From contig NZ_QTKX01000002.1 in the NCBI RefSeq assembly GCF_018424685.1, positions 186,001-250,000 on the forward strand: a stretch of DNA of 64,000 bases, written 5' to 3'. The DNA comes from Mesobacillus boroniphilus (lineage in GTDB: Bacteria; Bacillota; Bacilli; Bacillales; Cytobacillaceae). The position numbers were made by a program, and so were the translations under genes. The notes under the pieces were generated by a model. It saw only the letters and a list, made by a program, of their open reading frames with translations, was not told the DNA's origin and made no database searches. The first letter of the stretch is position 1. The number at the start of each line of letters is the position of its first letter. Below are positions 10,401 through 21,212 of the stretch, in pieces.

Positions 10401-10497
10401 ATTTTGTCAAACTAGCTGAAACCCCCGATCAAATAGGTTTGCATGGTGAAAAGCAAACCAATGAAATAGTTAAAAATTTTATTAATAAATCAATTAA

Positions 10498-12144
<1,647 letters not shown>

Positions 12145-12160
12145 TTGGTGTGGAAATAGG

Positions 12161-12189
12161 AAAAAGCCGGTGAAATCACCGGCTTTTTT
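12161..12189 (+). terminator. pyrG terminator
   Basis: Perfect stem AAGCCGGTG / CACCGGCTT with an AAAT loop and a T6 tail, 17 bp after the pyrG stop. Confidence 0.93.
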
Positions 12190-12210
12190 GCGTATATGGT
12201 TTTTTAAAAA

Positions 12211-12392
12211 GGCTCTTTTCTCAAACTTTGTTGCTATTGATTACAAAATAGGAGTGAATGAACTATTTTTCCTCCCAAAGTAGCCTCTTGTTATGAGAAA
12301 AGAGCATGCAAACTTAATATCGAACTACAAAAGGCGTTCTATTACGTTAAAATTGGCTTTAGGATTTTAACAACAATCTTTACGAAAACAGC
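12211..12392. mobile_element. MITE-like element, 182 bp, imperfect terminal inverted repeats
   Basis: The left end (from GGCTCTTTTCTCAAAC) and right end (to TTTACGAAAACAGCC) are inverted copies matching at about 19 of 25 positions. An internal TGAGAAAAGAGC (12294-12305) is a perfect complement of the first 12 bp after the initial G. No reading frame. The left end matches the element at 58595 and the fragment at 9198. No clear target duplication seen. Confidence 0.6.
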
Positions 12393-12426
12393 CTTTAAAA
12401 AGGGCTTGGCCGATGATTCTGCGTTG

Positions 12427-12576
12427 ATACCAGTTCCCGTGGGTTTAATATTAGTTACCGCAATTAAAATACCTGTTAAAGAGTTTTAATACCGGTTGAG
12501 CAAGAGATAGTACCAGGTGACTGGGCTTTAATCTGGTTACCCTAGTGATAATACCAATTGGGCACTTAGCTCAGTT
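12427..12576. repeat. 20-21 bp tandem array, ATACCGGTT type, about 7 units
   Basis: Core ATACCRGTT (degenerate) recurs at 12427, 12448, 12469, 12489, 12510, 12530 and 12551, spaced 20-21 bp. It lies between the convergent pyrG and ywjG genes and runs up to the ywjG stop codon. Same core as the cleaner array at 29341 and related to the TTTACGGTT array at 63509. Confidence 0.8.
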
Positions 12577-13093
12577 AGTACTCCTCTAAAATTTCCTCAA
12601 TAGTGAACTTCAAGCCGAAGTAAATGTATAATGCGACGATGGAAGAAGGATAGCCGACTCTGTTGCCCATTTCGTCAGGAAGAAGTCCTTTTTTCAACCT
12701 TAAATCAATATGCACGTCAGCCATAGTATCCAGGCTTGCGCCATCATCACCTCGGATCGTGGAGATTGCTACAAATGGAATTCCTTTTTCCTGTAATTCA
12801 CGCGCTGCTTCAACAGCCTCTTTGTCGTCTGCATATCTGCTTACAATCAGAACTCGATCAGCAGCCTCGAGCTCGACATCCTCTGTTAAAATCGCAGCAG
12901 ATTGTAATGGTTCCTCGCCATAGACCGCTTCAAGTGCTACCGCCTGCATCTCCTTCGCACCAAAAATATACACAGTTCCCTCACCAGCTGCAGCTTGTGC
13001 CAGCAGGCGCGCTCCATCCTCGATCGAAAATTCTTCTTTTTCCTGAAGTCTGTTGAACAAACCTGTCAGCTGTGTCGAAAACATTTTTAACAT
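12575..13093 (-). CDS. ywjG: YwjG, DUF2529 family protein
   Basis: 172-residue cytosolic protein of unknown biochemical function, placed as in B. subtilis between pyrG and spo0F on the opposite strand. The fold looks SIS-like (sugar isomerase): FGAKEM, then RVLIVSRYADDKEAVEAA resembling a phosphosugar-binding loop, and VPFVAIST-type strands. GGAGGT lies 6 bp before the ATG at 13093. The catalytic role is not known, and the SIS resemblance is a pattern judgement. The 3' end abuts a 21-bp repeat array. Confidence 0.88.
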   Translation of the reverse strand: MLKMFSTQLTGLFNRLQEKEEFSIEDGARLLAQAAAGEGTVYIFGAKEMQAVALEAVYGEEPLQSAAILTEDVELEAADRVLIVSRYADDKEAVEAARELQEKGIPFVAISTIRGDDGASLDTMADVHIDLRLKKGLLPDEMGNRVGYPSSIVALYIYFGLKFTIEEILEEY

Positions 13094-13156
13094 AAAAGCA
13101 CCTCCATTTTTGCCAATATTGATTATAAAGTACTACAATGGGATTGAAAAAGCATC

Positions 13157-13210
13157 TGTCGAAAAATAAGTTTGAAAATATGGGAGGAATTTCAAGCTTT
13201 TTAACGAATT
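13157..13210 (+). promoter_or_regulatory. spo0F regulatory region: 0A box and sigma-H promoter
   Basis: TGTCGAA (13157-13163) is a perfect Spo0A box. It is followed by AGGAATT (13185-13191) and GAATT (13206-13210) with 14 bp between, matching the sigma-H consensus. In B. subtilis spo0F is likewise driven by sigma-H and Spo0A~P during entry to sporulation. Confidence 0.8.
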
Positions 13211-13292
13211 GTGTAAATGGGGATAAGACGAAACCGTTTCCTGTACTAACTCATTTAACAATATACTACATTTATTAGGGGGAAGAGGCGGC

Positions 13293-13661
13293 ATGAAAGA
13301 AAAAATACTAATTGTTGACGACCAGTTTGGCATCAGAATTCTACTTAATGAAGTGCTGCAAAAAGAAGGTTATCAAACGTATCAAGCTGCAAATGGCGTC
13401 CAGGCCCTGGATATCGTTAAAAAGCATCCACCGGATTTAGTTCTCTTGGACATGAAGATTCCTGGTATGGATGGAATTGAAATTTTAAAAAGGATGAAAG
13501 TGATCGACCCTGATATCCGCGTCATCATCATGACCGCTTACGGCGAACTGGATATGATTCAGGAAGCCATGGATTTGGGTGCGCTGACCCACTTCGCAAA
13601 ACCATTCGATATCGACGACATCCGCGCAGCAGTGAAAAAATATTCGCAAACCGTTTCTTAA
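13293..13661 (+). CDS. spo0F: Sporulation phosphorelay response regulator Spo0F
   Basis: Single-domain receiver (122 aa) that takes phosphate from sporulation histidine kinases and passes it to Spo0B, and so to Spo0A. Visible receiver residues are the acidic pair in ILIVDDQFG (Asp10-Asp11), the phosphoacceptor Asp54 in [11 protein letters not shown], Thr in IMTAYGE and Lys in HFAKPFD. There is no output domain, as expected. GGGGGAAGAGGC precedes the ATG. Its promoter region has a Spo0A box and a sigma-H site. Confidence 0.97.
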   Translation: MKEKILIVDDQFGIRILLNEVLQKEGYQTYQAANGVQALDIVKKHPPDLVLLDMKIPGMDGIEILKRMKVIDPDIRVIIMTAYGELDMIQEAMDLGALTHFAKPFDIDDIRAAVKKYSQTVS

Positions 13662-13678
13662 TTTATACAGCTTACATA

Positions 13679-13717
13679 GAAATGTCCTCTCGAACTTTTC
13701 GGAGGGCATTTCCTTTT
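13679..13717 (+). terminator. spo0F terminator
   Basis: GAAATGTCCTC pairs with GAGGGCATTTC (one wobble) around a 12-nt loop, with a short T run after it, 18 bp past the stop. Confidence 0.8.
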
Positions 13718-13825
13718 AAAAACAGAATTTACAGACTAGTTAAATTATTGGTAACGTTTGCTTTATAGCATTTTTATGACACTTGTAAAAACAGGGCTTG
13801 AACAATGGTAATTCTGATTTTCTTT

Positions 13826-13948
13826 TGGTATGATACTTATGAATTCCACAGGATCAATTCGTTTTGATGAATGCCTTCTCGGGTACATAATCAAAAGCAG
13901 AGAAGGAAAACCTTTAAAATGGTAGCATAGTCAAAAAGAAGATTGATC
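13826..13948 (+). promoter_or_regulatory. fbaA promoter and folded leader
   Basis: Extended -10 TGGTATGAT (13826-13834). The leader can close with GATCAAT (13852-13858) pairing ATTGATC (13942-13948) around an inner CCTTCTC/GAGAAGG hairpin (13874-13880, 13900-13906). AAGGAGG follows 6 bp after the outer stem. No named riboswitch recognised. Confidence 0.5.
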
Positions 13949-13968
13949 ATAACGAAGGAGGAAAAAAT

Positions 13969-14826
13969 ATGCCTTTAGTTTCAATGACTGAAATGCTGAA
14001 AAAAGCGAATGCGGAAAGCTACGCTGTAGGGCAATTTAACTTAAATAACCTTGAATTTACTCAAGCGATCCTTCAGGCTGCTGAAGCTGAAAAATCGCCA
14101 GTTATCCTTGGTGTTTCTGAAGGTGCTGCACGTTACATGGGCGGCTTCAAAACAGTAGTGAAAATGGTAGAAGGATTGATGGAGGACTACAAAACAACAG
14201 TTCCTGTAGCAATTCACTTAGACCATGGTTCAAGCTTTGAGAAATGTAAAGAAGCAATTGACGCAGGATTCACATCTGTTATGATCGATGCTTCACATGG
14301 TCCTTTCGAAGAGAACATTGAAATCACTTCAAAGGTTGTAGAATACGCTCATTCAAAAGGTGTTTCTGTTGAGGCTGAATTAGGAGTAGTTGGCGGACAG
14401 GAAGATGACGTCGTTGCTGACGGAGTTATCTATGCTGATCCTAAAGAGTGTGAAGAACTTGTTCAGCGCACTGGCATCGACTGCCTGGCTCCTGCTTTGG
14501 GATCTGTTCACGGCCCTTACAAAGGCGAACCGAACCTTGGTTTCAAAGAAATGGAAGAAATCAACAAGACTGCAGGCGTACCATTAGTATTGCACGGCGG
14601 CACTGGAATCCCTACAAAAGATATCCAGAAAGCTATCTCTTTCGGTACAGCTAAAGTCAACGTTAATACTGAAAACCAAATTGCTTCAGCTAAAGTTGTG
14701 CGCCAGGTATTGGCTGAAAAGCCTAACGAGTACGATCCACGTAAATACCTTGGACCAGCTCGTGACGCAATCAAGGAAACTGTAATCGGCAAAATGCGCG
14801 AATTCGGTTCTTCCAACAAAGCGTAA
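13969..14826 (+). CDS. fbaA: Class II fructose-1,6-bisphosphate aldolase
   Basis: Zinc-dependent cleavage of fructose-1,6-bisphosphate to dihydroxyacetone phosphate and glyceraldehyde-3-phosphate, in glycolysis and, in reverse, gluconeogenesis. Metal and substrate residues are visible in HLDHGSSFE, the VSVEAELG segment, GSVHGPYKG and LHGGTGIP, and phosphate binding in KVNVNTE. 285 aa, as in the family. AAGGAGG precedes the ATG. Tal, murZ and glpX follow on the same strand; the next glycolytic partner is the class II bisphosphatase glpX. Confidence 0.97.
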   Translation: MPLVSMTEMLKKANAESYAVGQFNLNNLEFTQAILQAAEAEKSPVILGVSEGAARYMGGFKTVVKMVEGLMEDYKTTVPVAIHLDHGSSFEKCKEAIDAGFTSVMIDASHGPFEENIEITSKVVEYAHSKGVSVEAELGVVGGQEDDVVADGVIYADPKECEELVQRTGIDCLAPALGSVHGPYKGEPNLGFKEMEEINKTAGVPLVLHGGTGIPTKDIQKAISFGTAKVNVNTENQIASAKVVRQVLAEKPNEYDPRKYLGPARDAIKETVIGKMREFGSSNKA

Positions 14827-14850
14827 AAGCAATAAAAGTTTGATATAATA

Positions 14851-14878
14851 AAACCGCCTTACATCAAGGCGGTTTTTA
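14851..14878 (+). terminator. fbaA terminator
   Basis: AAACCGCCTT / AAGGCGGTTT with a 5-nt loop and T run, 25 bp past the stop codon. Confidence 0.92.
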
Positions 14879-14925
14879 TCCATTTATATATGATTGAAAA
14901 TTTTGTCGACCGGAGGCGTTTACAA

Positions 14926-15573
14926 ATGAAGTTTTTTATCGATACTGCGAATATGGAAGAAATTCGCGAGGCATACACTCTTGGGATTTTATCTGGTGTC
15001 ACAACGAACCCATCGCTCGTAGCAAAAGAGAAGAATGTAAAGTTTGAAGATCGCTTGAAGGAAATCACTGAACTAGTTCCTGGTTCTGTCAGCGCAGAAG
15101 TCATCGCACTTGATGCAGAAGGCATGATTAAAGAGGGGAAAGAGCTTGCTGCCATCGCTCCAAACATCACGATCAAGGTTCCGATGACTCCAGAAGGGTT
15201 GAAGGCCGTTTCTGTATTCTCAAAAGAGGGAATCAAGACAAATGTAACATTGGTCTTCAGCGCGAACCAAGCTTTGCTCGCAGCTAGAGCGGGAGCTACA
15301 TATGTTTCCCCGTTCCTTGGCCGCCTGGATGATATCGGCCATAACGGACTCGACCTGATTTCAACGATTGCCGATATCTTCACAATCCACGGAATCGACA
15401 CAGAAATCATCGCCGCGTCCATCCGCCACCCACAGCACGTAACAGACGCAGCACTAAGAGGAGCACATATCGCAACCGTACCATACAAAGTCATCCAGCA
15501 AATGTTTAATCACCCACTGACCGATAAAGGGATTGAAGCATTCCTGAAAGACTGGGAATCACGCGGACAGTAA
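14926..15573 (+). CDS. tal: Transaldolase (fructose-6-phosphate aldolase type)
   Basis: Short (215 aa) single-domain transaldolase of the YwjH/FSA subfamily. It transfers dihydroxyacetone units between sugar phosphates in the pentose phosphate pathway. Visible motifs are [13 protein letters not shown] at the N terminus, [12 protein letters not shown], and the Schiff-base Lys in [20 protein letters not shown] and [10 protein letters not shown] follow. The ATG at 14926 has CGGAGG upstream and matches the family start; an in-frame ATG at 14890 adds 12 unrelated residues. Confidence 0.95.
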   Translation: MKFFIDTANMEEIREAYTLGILSGVTTNPSLVAKEKNVKFEDRLKEITELVPGSVSAEVIALDAEGMIKEGKELAAIAPNITIKVPMTPEGLKAVSVFSKEGIKTNVTLVFSANQALLAARAGATYVSPFLGRLDDIGHNGLDLISTIADIFTIHGIDTEIIAASIRHPQHVTDAALRGAHIATVPYKVIQQMFNHPLTDKGIEAFLKDWESRGQ

Positions 15574-15603
15574 TATTTCTTGTCTTATGATTTGACTTAT
15601 TTT

Positions 15604-15911
15604 ATGGCTCTGTTATCACCCAATTGATTTTTTGAGTCCTGTTGTTCGTAGTGGAAGGAGCGTAGACTCCTCCGAAAATGCTAACGCATTTCCATCGTGC
15701 GTGGGTGAATTCGACGAAGCCTATTCAAAGTCCTGCGGAATCGTCTGGACAGGTGAGACCCCGCAGGAGTGAAACGACGAGGAGGCTCACCGCCAGCCCC
15801 AAGGAAGAAATTGCTCTTTGAAAAAGCCGGCAGTTGGGCTTTTTCATAATTCTTCCCGCGGAAAGCGAAGCGCATGGAACGAAGATCAACAGCCTTGGTT
15901 AACAGAGCCAT
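15604..15911. mobile_element. MITE-like element, 308 bp, 12-bp perfect terminal inverted repeats
   Basis: ATGGCTCTGTTA (15604-15615) and TAACAGAGCCAT (15900-15911) bound it. The interior carries GTGGAAGGAGCGTAGACTCC, GACAGGTGAGACCCCGCAGG and CGCGGAAAGCGAAGCGC, blocks I recall from dispersed repeats in many Bacillus genomes. No reading frame of its own. GC content is above its surroundings. Confidence 0.75.
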
Positions 15912-16201
15912 TGAAAAGTCTAGTATTTGTTCAACAGAAATATAGTTTTGGCCGACGAGGCCAAGTAAGTTTAGGAACTTTTACCCAATTTAAACTTTTT
16001 TGCATTTTATTACATGAAATTAGGAATATCGTGTAAACTAAAGGAATAGAAAACTCCCGGAATCTGAGTATTTTTAATGGAAAAATGTTCCTTATTGATT
16101 TCGGTAATTAAATCTAAGTAGAGCCTATATCGGTCTTAGCTGTAAATTGTTTGCATCTCCAGCTTGACCTTAATACATCACGGCTTAGAAGGGAGTCAAA
16201 A
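15912..16201. other. murZ upstream region
   Basis: AT-rich leader between the MITE-like element and murZ. GTGTAAACTAAAGGAATAG around 16031 may hold a -10 box, but no confident promoter or structure is seen. Confidence 0.4.
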
Positions 16202-17488
16202 ATGGAAAAGCTTAAGATTGCAGGCGGCTATCCTTTAAAAGGGACTGTTCGGGTCAGCGGTGCAAAAAACAGTGCAGTGGCCTTGATCCCAGCAACGATT
16301 TTAGCTGAATCGCCTGTGACCATTGAAGGTTTGCCGGATATTTCCGATGTTCATATGCTCAAGGACTTGATGGAGGAGATCGGCGGTTCTGTTGAATTCT
16401 CTAACAATGAAATGACGGTGGATCCGTCTTCCATGATTTCCATGCCTTTGCCGAATGGAAAAGTGAAAAAGCTGCGAGCTTCATACTATTTAATGGGAGC
16501 GATGCTGGGCCGTTTCAAAAAGGCTGTCATCGGACTGCCAGGCGGCTGCCATTTGGGCCCAAGGCCGATTGACCAGCATATAAAAGGTTTCGAAGCGCTT
16601 GGTGCCAGCGTGACAAACGAACAGGGCGCAATCTACTTGCGTGCCGACGAGCTTCGTGGTGCCAGGATTTATCTTGACGTCGTAAGTGTAGGAGCGACGA
16701 TCAATATTATGCTCGCCGCTGTCCGTGCAAAAGGGCGTACAATCATTGAAAACGCCGCAAAAGAGCCGGAAATCATTGATGTAGCGACATTGCTCACCAA
16801 TATGGGAGCGAAAATCAAGGGTGCCGGTACAGATGTGATCCGAATCGATGGTGTCGACGAGCTTCACGGCTGCCGTCACACAATCATTCCTGACCGGATC
16901 GAGGCTGGAACATATCTGATTCTTGGTGCAGCCATTGGTGATGGTGTGACGATTGATAATGTCATTCCGCAGCATATCGAGTCGCTTGTGGCCAAGCTGA
17001 AGGAAATGGGAGTCCATATCGAAGCTAGCGATGAGCAAATTTTTGTTGGACCGGCAGACAAATATAAAGCTGTGGATATCAAAACGCTCGTATACCCTGG
17101 ATTCCCAACTGATCTGCAACAGCCATTTACAACGCTCCTCACGAAGGTAGAAGGATCAAGCGTCGTGACAGATACAATTTACGGCGCCCGCTTCAAGCAT
17201 ATTGATGAGCTTAGAAGAATGAACGCCAATATTAAAGTCGAGGGCAGATCGGCGATCATCAGCGGACCGGTCAAGCTTCAGGGAGCTAAAGTGAAGGCCA
17301 GTGACCTCCGTGCCGGAGCGGCGCTTGTCATTGCAGGACTGATGGCGGAAGGCGTCACCGAAATCACTGGTGTCGACCATATAGACCGCGGTTACAGCCA
17401 TATTGTTGAAAAGCTCAATGGTCTCGGTGCCACGATTTGGCGTGAGGATATGACCTCTGAAGAGCAAGAAGAAGTAAAAAAATCATAA
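16202..17488 (+). CDS. murZ: UDP-N-acetylglucosamine 1-carboxyvinyltransferase, second paralogue
   Basis: Transfers enolpyruvate from PEP to UDP-GlcNAc, the first committed step of peptidoglycan synthesis. 428 aa. The catalytic Cys is in [14 protein letters not shown] (about residue 116); [12 protein letters not shown] at the N terminus and FPTDLQQPF near residue 300 are family motifs. The ATG at 16202 has AGAAGGGAG upstream; an in-frame TTG at 16151 is rejected. Low-GC Gram-positives carry two MurA enzymes; this one (MurAB/MurZ) keeps its B. subtilis place between tal and glpX, and the other is at 59722. Confidence 0.95.
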   Translation: MEKLKIAGGYPLKGTVRVSGAKNSAVALIPATILAESPVTIEGLPDISDVHMLKDLMEEIGGSVEFSNNEMTVDPSSMISMPLPNGKVKKLRASYYLMGAMLGRFKKAVIGLPGGCHLGPRPIDQHIKGFEALGASVTNEQGAIYLRADELRGARIYLDVVSVGATINIMLAAVRAKGRTIIENAAKEPEIIDVATLLTNMGAKIKGAGTDVIRIDGVDELHGCRHTIIPDRIEAGTYLILGAAIGDGVTIDNVIPQHIESLVAKLKEMGVHIEASDEQIFVGPADKYKAVDIKTLVYPGFPTDLQQPFTTLLTKVEGSSVVTDTIYGARFKHIDELRRMNANIKVEGRSAIISGPVKLQGAKVKASDLRAGAALVIAGLMAEGVTEITGVDHIDRGYSHIVEKLNGLGATIWREDMTSEEQEEVKKS

Positions 17489-17525
17489 AAAGTATAGTAC
17501 AATAGAGCTGTACAATACAAATAAT

Positions 17526-17732
17526 GGCGCTAATGCTTATCTGGATCGCATTACAGTATAACCTATTTGACTTTCGAGCCGTCATCTGTGGCTGCATGAA
17601 AGTTTCGCTTCCTAAGCAGTTCCGTAGACATAATCGGCAACGAGGAGAGTTCTGATTTATGGAAAGGACTGATATGAAGGGATTGAAAGTTATACCTTTT
17701 CGGTGAGCATTAGCCCCTTTCATGATTAGGGG
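17526..17732 (+). promoter_or_regulatory. Candidate switching leader of glpX
   Basis: AGCATTAGCCCC (17706-17717) can pair with GGCGCTAATGCT (17526-17537) at 11 of 12 positions. Alternatively its CCCCT (17714-17718) can pair with AGGGG (17728-17732), the glpX ribosome-binding site. The two pairings exclude each other, so the leader could open or hide the site. No known riboswitch class recognised. Confidence 0.45.
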
Positions 17733-17740
17733 ATGATCAT

Positions 17741-18703
17741 ATGGAACGTAGCTTAACAATGGAGCTTGTCCGCGTGACAGAGGCTGCTGCGCTTGCTTCA
17801 GCCCGCTGGATGGGACGCGGTAAAAAAGACGAAGCTGACGATGCTGCAACGTCGGCAATGAGAGATGTGTTTGATACCATCCCGATGAAAGGCACAGTCG
17901 TAATCGGCGAAGGGGAAATGGACGAAGCACCGATGCTGTATATCGGTGAAAAGCTTGGGACAGGCTATGGTCCGCGTTTGGATGTTGCTGTCGATCCTTT
18001 GGAGGGAACGAACATTGTAGCGTCTGGCGGCTGGAATGCTCTTGCAGTCCTTGCGGTGGCAGATAACGGTAACCTGCTTCACGCGCCTGACATGTACATG
18101 GATAAACTTGCGGTAGGTCCTGAAGCAGTAGGGATGGTCGATATTAATGCTTCCGTTCTTGATAATCTGAAGGCAGTGGCAAAAGCGAAGAACAAGGATA
18201 TTGAAGATGTTGTGGCTACGGTATTGAACCGACCGCGCCATGAGCATATTATTGCCCAGCTTCGTGATGCAGGAGCAAGGATCAAATTGATCAATGATGG
18301 AGATGTAGCAGGCGCAATCAATACGGCGTTTGATTTTACAGGCGTGGATATCCTGTTCGGTTCAGGCGGAGCACCTGAGGGTGTGATTGCAGCGGTAGCT
18401 CTGAAAAGCCTCGGCGGCGAAATTCAGGGTAGATTGCTTCCGCAAAATGATGCAGAGCTCGAGCGCTGCAAAAAAATGGGCATCGATGTCAATAAAGTCC
18501 TCCTTATGGAAGATTTCGTCCGTGGCGAAGATGCAATTTTCGCAGCAACAGGCGTAACCGATGGTGAGTTACTTAAAGGAGTTCAATTCAAAGGCTCTTA
18601 CGGCTCAACTCATTCGGTTGTCATGCGCGCTAAATCTGGCACAGTCCGCTTCATTGAAGGACAGCACAGCCTGAAGAAAAAGCCTCACCTAGTAATGAAA
18701 TAA
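17741..18703 (+). CDS. glpX: Class II fructose-1,6-bisphosphatase
   Basis: Hydrolyses fructose-1,6-bisphosphate to fructose-6-phosphate in gluconeogenesis, metal dependent. 320 aa. Family motifs seen are [15 protein letters not shown] (metal-binding acids), DPLEGTN, and GSGGAPEGV. The ATG at 17741 follows AGGGG by 8 bp. The gene sits between murZ and rho as in B. subtilis (ywjI). The 252-bp leader has competing inverted repeats that may regulate it. Confidence 0.95.
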   Translation: MERSLTMELVRVTEAAALASARWMGRGKKDEADDAATSAMRDVFDTIPMKGTVVIGEGEMDEAPMLYIGEKLGTGYGPRLDVAVDPLEGTNIVASGGWNALAVLAVADNGNLLHAPDMYMDKLAVGPEAVGMVDINASVLDNLKAVAKAKNKDIEDVVATVLNRPRHEHIIAQLRDAGARIKLINDGDVAGAINTAFDFTGVDILFGSGGAPEGVIAAVALKSLGGEIQGRLLPQNDAELERCKKMGIDVNKVLLMEDFVRGEDAIFAATGVTDGELLKGVQFKGSYGSTHSVVMRAKSGTVRFIEGQHSLKKKPHLVMK

Positions 18704-18742
18704 TCATATTTTTTTAAAATGAACTGCAAACCCTTACAAACA

Positions 18743-18778
18743 AGCTCCCTTAACCGCATTCTTTAGGTAAAGGGAGCT
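18743..18778 (+). terminator. glpX hairpin
   Basis: AGCTCCCTTAACC and GGTAAAGGGAGCT pair with one irregularity around a 10-nt loop. The tail is ATTAAATAAAA, without a real T run, so termination may be weak or Rho-dependent. Confidence 0.55.
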
Positions 18779-18989
18779 ATTAAATAAAATGATTGATTAT
18801 TTTTCCTATTTAAGGGTAAAATGAAAATTGTTTTAAGATTAGAATGAACATAAAGCAGTTGTATACCTTCATTAATTCCTTCTTACAACCTTCAAAGGTA
18901 ACTCATTTCTTCTTTTTCCATCCATACGCTGATATTCTAATACATTTTTTTATGGGGGAAATCGAAATATTTTAAGGCGTGGTGACATT

Positions 18990-20261
18990 ATGGAAGTAAA
19001 TATTTCAAGCTTGGAAAATATGAAATTGAAAGAGCTTTATGAACTGGCAAAGGAATATAAAGTCTCTTACTACAGCAAGTTGTCAAAAAAAGAACTTATT
19101 TTTGCTATTTTAAAAGCGCGTGCGGAACAGCAGGGCTATTTTTTCATGGAAGGTGTCCTGGAAATCATCCAATCTGAAGGCTTTGGTTTCCTGCGCCCGA
19201 TCAATTACTCGCCAAGCTCTGAGGACATCTATATCTCGGCATCGCAGATCCGCCGTTTTGATTTAAGGAACGGGGATAAAGTATCGGGTAAAGTCCGTCC
19301 TCCTAAAGAGAATGAACGTTATTTCGGATTGCTCCAGGTAGAGGCAGTCAATGGAGATGACCCTGAATCGGCGAAGGAAAGGGTTCACTTCCCGGGTTTG
19401 ACGCCGCTGTATCCTGATCGCCAGATGAAGCTGGAAACGACTCATAACAAAGTGTCGACCAGAATCATGGATGTCCTAGCACCTGTCGGCTTCGGACAGC
19501 GCGGTTTGATTGTCGCTCCGCCAAAGGCTGGTAAAACGATGCTAATCAAAGAAATTGCTAACAGCATCACTACGAATCATCCGGATGCAGAACTCATCGT
19601 TCTTTTGATCGATGAGCGTCCGGAAGAGGTAACAGATATCGAACGTTCTGTTGCCGGCGATGTTGTCAGCTCAACTTTTGACGAAGTACCTGAAAACCAC
19701 ATCAAGGTTGCTGAGCTTGTGCTTGAGCGTGCAATGCGCCTTGTTGAGCACAAGCGTGACGTCATCATCCTGATGGACAGCATTACTCGTCTTGCACGTG
19801 CATACAATCTTGTCATCCCGCCAAGCGGACGTACATTGTCAGGCGGTATTGACCCTGCGGCATTCCACCGTCCGAAGCGCTTTTTCGGTGCTGCACGTAA
19901 TATCGAGGAAGGCGGCAGCTTGACGATCCTTGCGACTGCACTTGTTGATACAGGATCACGCATGGATGATGTCATCTATGAAGAGTTCAAGGGAACAGGA
20001 AATATGGAGCTTCACCTTGACCGCTCTCTTGCTGAAAGAAGAATCTTCCCAGCGATCGACATCCGCAGATCGGGAACTCGTAAAGAAGAACTTCTTATAC
20101 CTAAAGACCATCTGGATAAACTGTGGGCAATTCGTAAATCGATGTCGGACTCGCCTGATTTCGCGGAAAAATTCCTGCGCAAGCTAAGGCTGTCCAAGTC
20201 CAACGAAGACTTTTTCGCCGTTCTTGGCGAGGAAATGAAGAGTAATAACAAACGCTCTTAA
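18990..20261 (+). CDS. rho: Transcription termination factor Rho
   Basis: Hexameric RNA-dependent helicase that ends transcription. The N-terminal helical domain (to about residue 45) and cold-shock-like RNA-binding domain with GFGFLRPI come first, followed by the ATPase with Walker A APPKAGKT (about residue 177), Walker [17 protein letters not shown], and the Q/R-loop region [21 protein letters not shown]. 423 aa, normal for Bacillaceae. GGCGTGGTGA precedes the ATG. It is followed by rpmE, which has its own promoter. Confidence 0.97.
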   Translation: MEVNISSLENMKLKELYELAKEYKVSYYSKLSKKELIFAILKARAEQQGYFFMEGVLEIIQSEGFGFLRPINYSPSSEDIYISASQIRRFDLRNGDKVSGKVRPPKENERYFGLLQVEAVNGDDPESAKERVHFPGLTPLYPDRQMKLETTHNKVSTRIMDVLAPVGFGQRGLIVAPPKAGKTMLIKEIANSITTNHPDAELIVLLIDERPEEVTDIERSVAGDVVSSTFDEVPENHIKVAELVLERAMRLVEHKRDVIILMDSITRLARAYNLVIPPSGRTLSGGIDPAAFHRPKRFFGAARNIEEGGSLTILATALVDTGSRMDDVIYEEFKGTGNMELHLDRSLAERRIFPAIDIRRSGTRKEELLIPKDHLDKLWAIRKSMSDSPDFAEKFLRKLRLSKSNEDFFAVLGEEMKSNNKRS

Positions 20262-20288
20262 TTCCAGATAATGGGCATAAAAACCGAC

Positions 20289-20317
20289 TTGAAATATATA
20301 GTTGGACTTGTTATAAT
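20289..20317 (+). promoter_or_regulatory. rpmE promoter
   Basis: TTGAAA (20289-20294), 17-bp spacer and TATAAT (20312-20317): a near-consensus sigma-A promoter 88 bp before rpmE. A small AACGG/CCGTT hairpin lies in the leader near 20340. Confidence 0.85.
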
Positions 20318-20404
20318 GAGGTCAGTGTGTTTTTCCAATAACGGTATATCCGTTGATTATAACTCTGTTTCGGATATGATTCAGGGCGGAAGGAGATGAA
20401 AAGA

Positions 20405-20620
20405 ATGAAATCAGGAATTCATCCAAACTACAAAACAGTTAAGGTGACTTGTGCTTGCGGTAACGAATTTGAAACTGGTTCTGTAAAGAACGAGATTCGC
20501 GTTGAAACTTGCTCTGAGTGCCATCCTTTCTATACTGGACGTCAAAAATTCGCTGAAGCTGGCGGACGTGTTGACCGTTTCAACAAAAAATACGGCCTTA
20601 AAGGTCAAGAACAAGAGTAA
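20405..20620 (+). CDS. rpmE: 50S ribosomal protein L31, zinc-binding form
   Basis: Ribosomal protein L31 (71 aa) with the four zinc-ligand cysteines, CACG near residue 15 and CSEC near residue 36. It is therefore the zinc-containing type rather than the zinc-free RpmE2 paralogue made in zinc starvation. The conserved block [10 protein letters not shown] is intact. ATG at 20405 is preferred: GGAAGGAG ends 9 bp before it and directly abuts the in-frame ATG at 20396. The short C-terminal extension KGQEQE is unremarkable. Confidence 0.96.
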   Translation: MKSGIHPNYKTVKVTCACGNEFETGSVKNEIRVETCSECHPFYTGRQKFAEAGGRVDRFNKKYGLKGQEQE

Positions 20621-20631
20621 TAAAAGAATTA

Positions 20632-20670
20632 AAAAAACAGGCAAGAAGCATTGTGACTTGCCTGTTTTTT
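20632..20670 (+). terminator. rpmE terminator
   Basis: AAACAGGCAAG / CTTGCCTGTTT with an 11-nt loop and T run, 12 bp past the stop. The A-rich 5' flank would let it work in both directions. Confidence 0.93.
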
Positions 20671-20807
20671 ATTTTGCATTTTTCGAGTCTTTGGTCCGAA
20701 AAATCTCTCTAAATACCCAATCTATAATGAAGTGTACTTTGGGGTACATATATATATAATTTAATTTTGCGAACTTTATTTTTGTGTCTGGATTCGGCGT
20801 TATTTTT

Positions 20808-20926
20808 TGTTATAATGGAAAAAGCTGAAAAAAAGTGTCGAACTTTTAACCAGGCTTTTTTCGTACCTTTATGGCATCGAGAAGCCGTAAAAATACGAAA
20901 AAAGCTTACCTAGTAAGGTTAAAGTT
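20808..20926 (+). promoter_or_regulatory. Extended -10 followed by long hairpin upstream of tdk
   Basis: TGTTATAAT (20808-20816) is an extended -10. From 20841 to 20926 the sequence folds on itself: GCTTTTTTCGTA pairs TACGAAAAAAGC perfectly, with AACTTTTAACC / GGTTAAAGTT outside and TTTATGGC / GCCGTAAA inside. The 3' arm has an 11-nt extra piece. Could be a structured leader or a small inverted-repeat element. Confidence 0.55.
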
Positions 20927-20949
20927 ATATGTATCAACCTTTGCTAGAA

Positions 20950-21178
20950 GTCCAGCTACAGCGCCTAGCCAGTTTTCATCCCTGATTAAACATCCTCGAG
21001 TATCTTGCGAGAAGCGATAGCTTTGAGCAGCTCGAGTCGCTTCGGTCCGCCCGATGAAGTCAAAGAAAGACTTCACCTGTCGGCCCTCTGCGGCACAGGA
21101 AGTGCATACCCGACAGCCACAGGACGTGGCGTTTTTGTCGGGCAGCGCTTGTCGGGGCTGAGCAAGGCGCTTTCGCTA
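20950..21178 (+). repeat. Dispersed GC-rich repeat, long copy
   Basis: Shares blocks such as CAGCGCCTAGCC, GTCGCTTCGGTCC, GAAGTCAAAGA, CAGCGCTTGTCGGGGCTGA and AAGGCGCTT with the copies at 22699 and 42973. This copy has extra sequence in two places. It ends about 20 bp before the tdk ribosome-binding site, so it is part of the tdk leader if transcription starts at 20816. A 79-codon open frame across it is not considered a gene. Confidence 0.8.
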
Positions 21179-21212
21179 TCTAATTTGTCCAGCGAGGAAG
21201 GAGAGGCCGACC

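Noticed and set aside
12559..12585. tRNA-like 5' half (TTAGCTCAGTTAGTA)
   Set aside because: Resembles a D-arm, but no acceptor, anticodon or T-arm follows, and it overlaps the end of ywjG and a repeat unit; likely chance.
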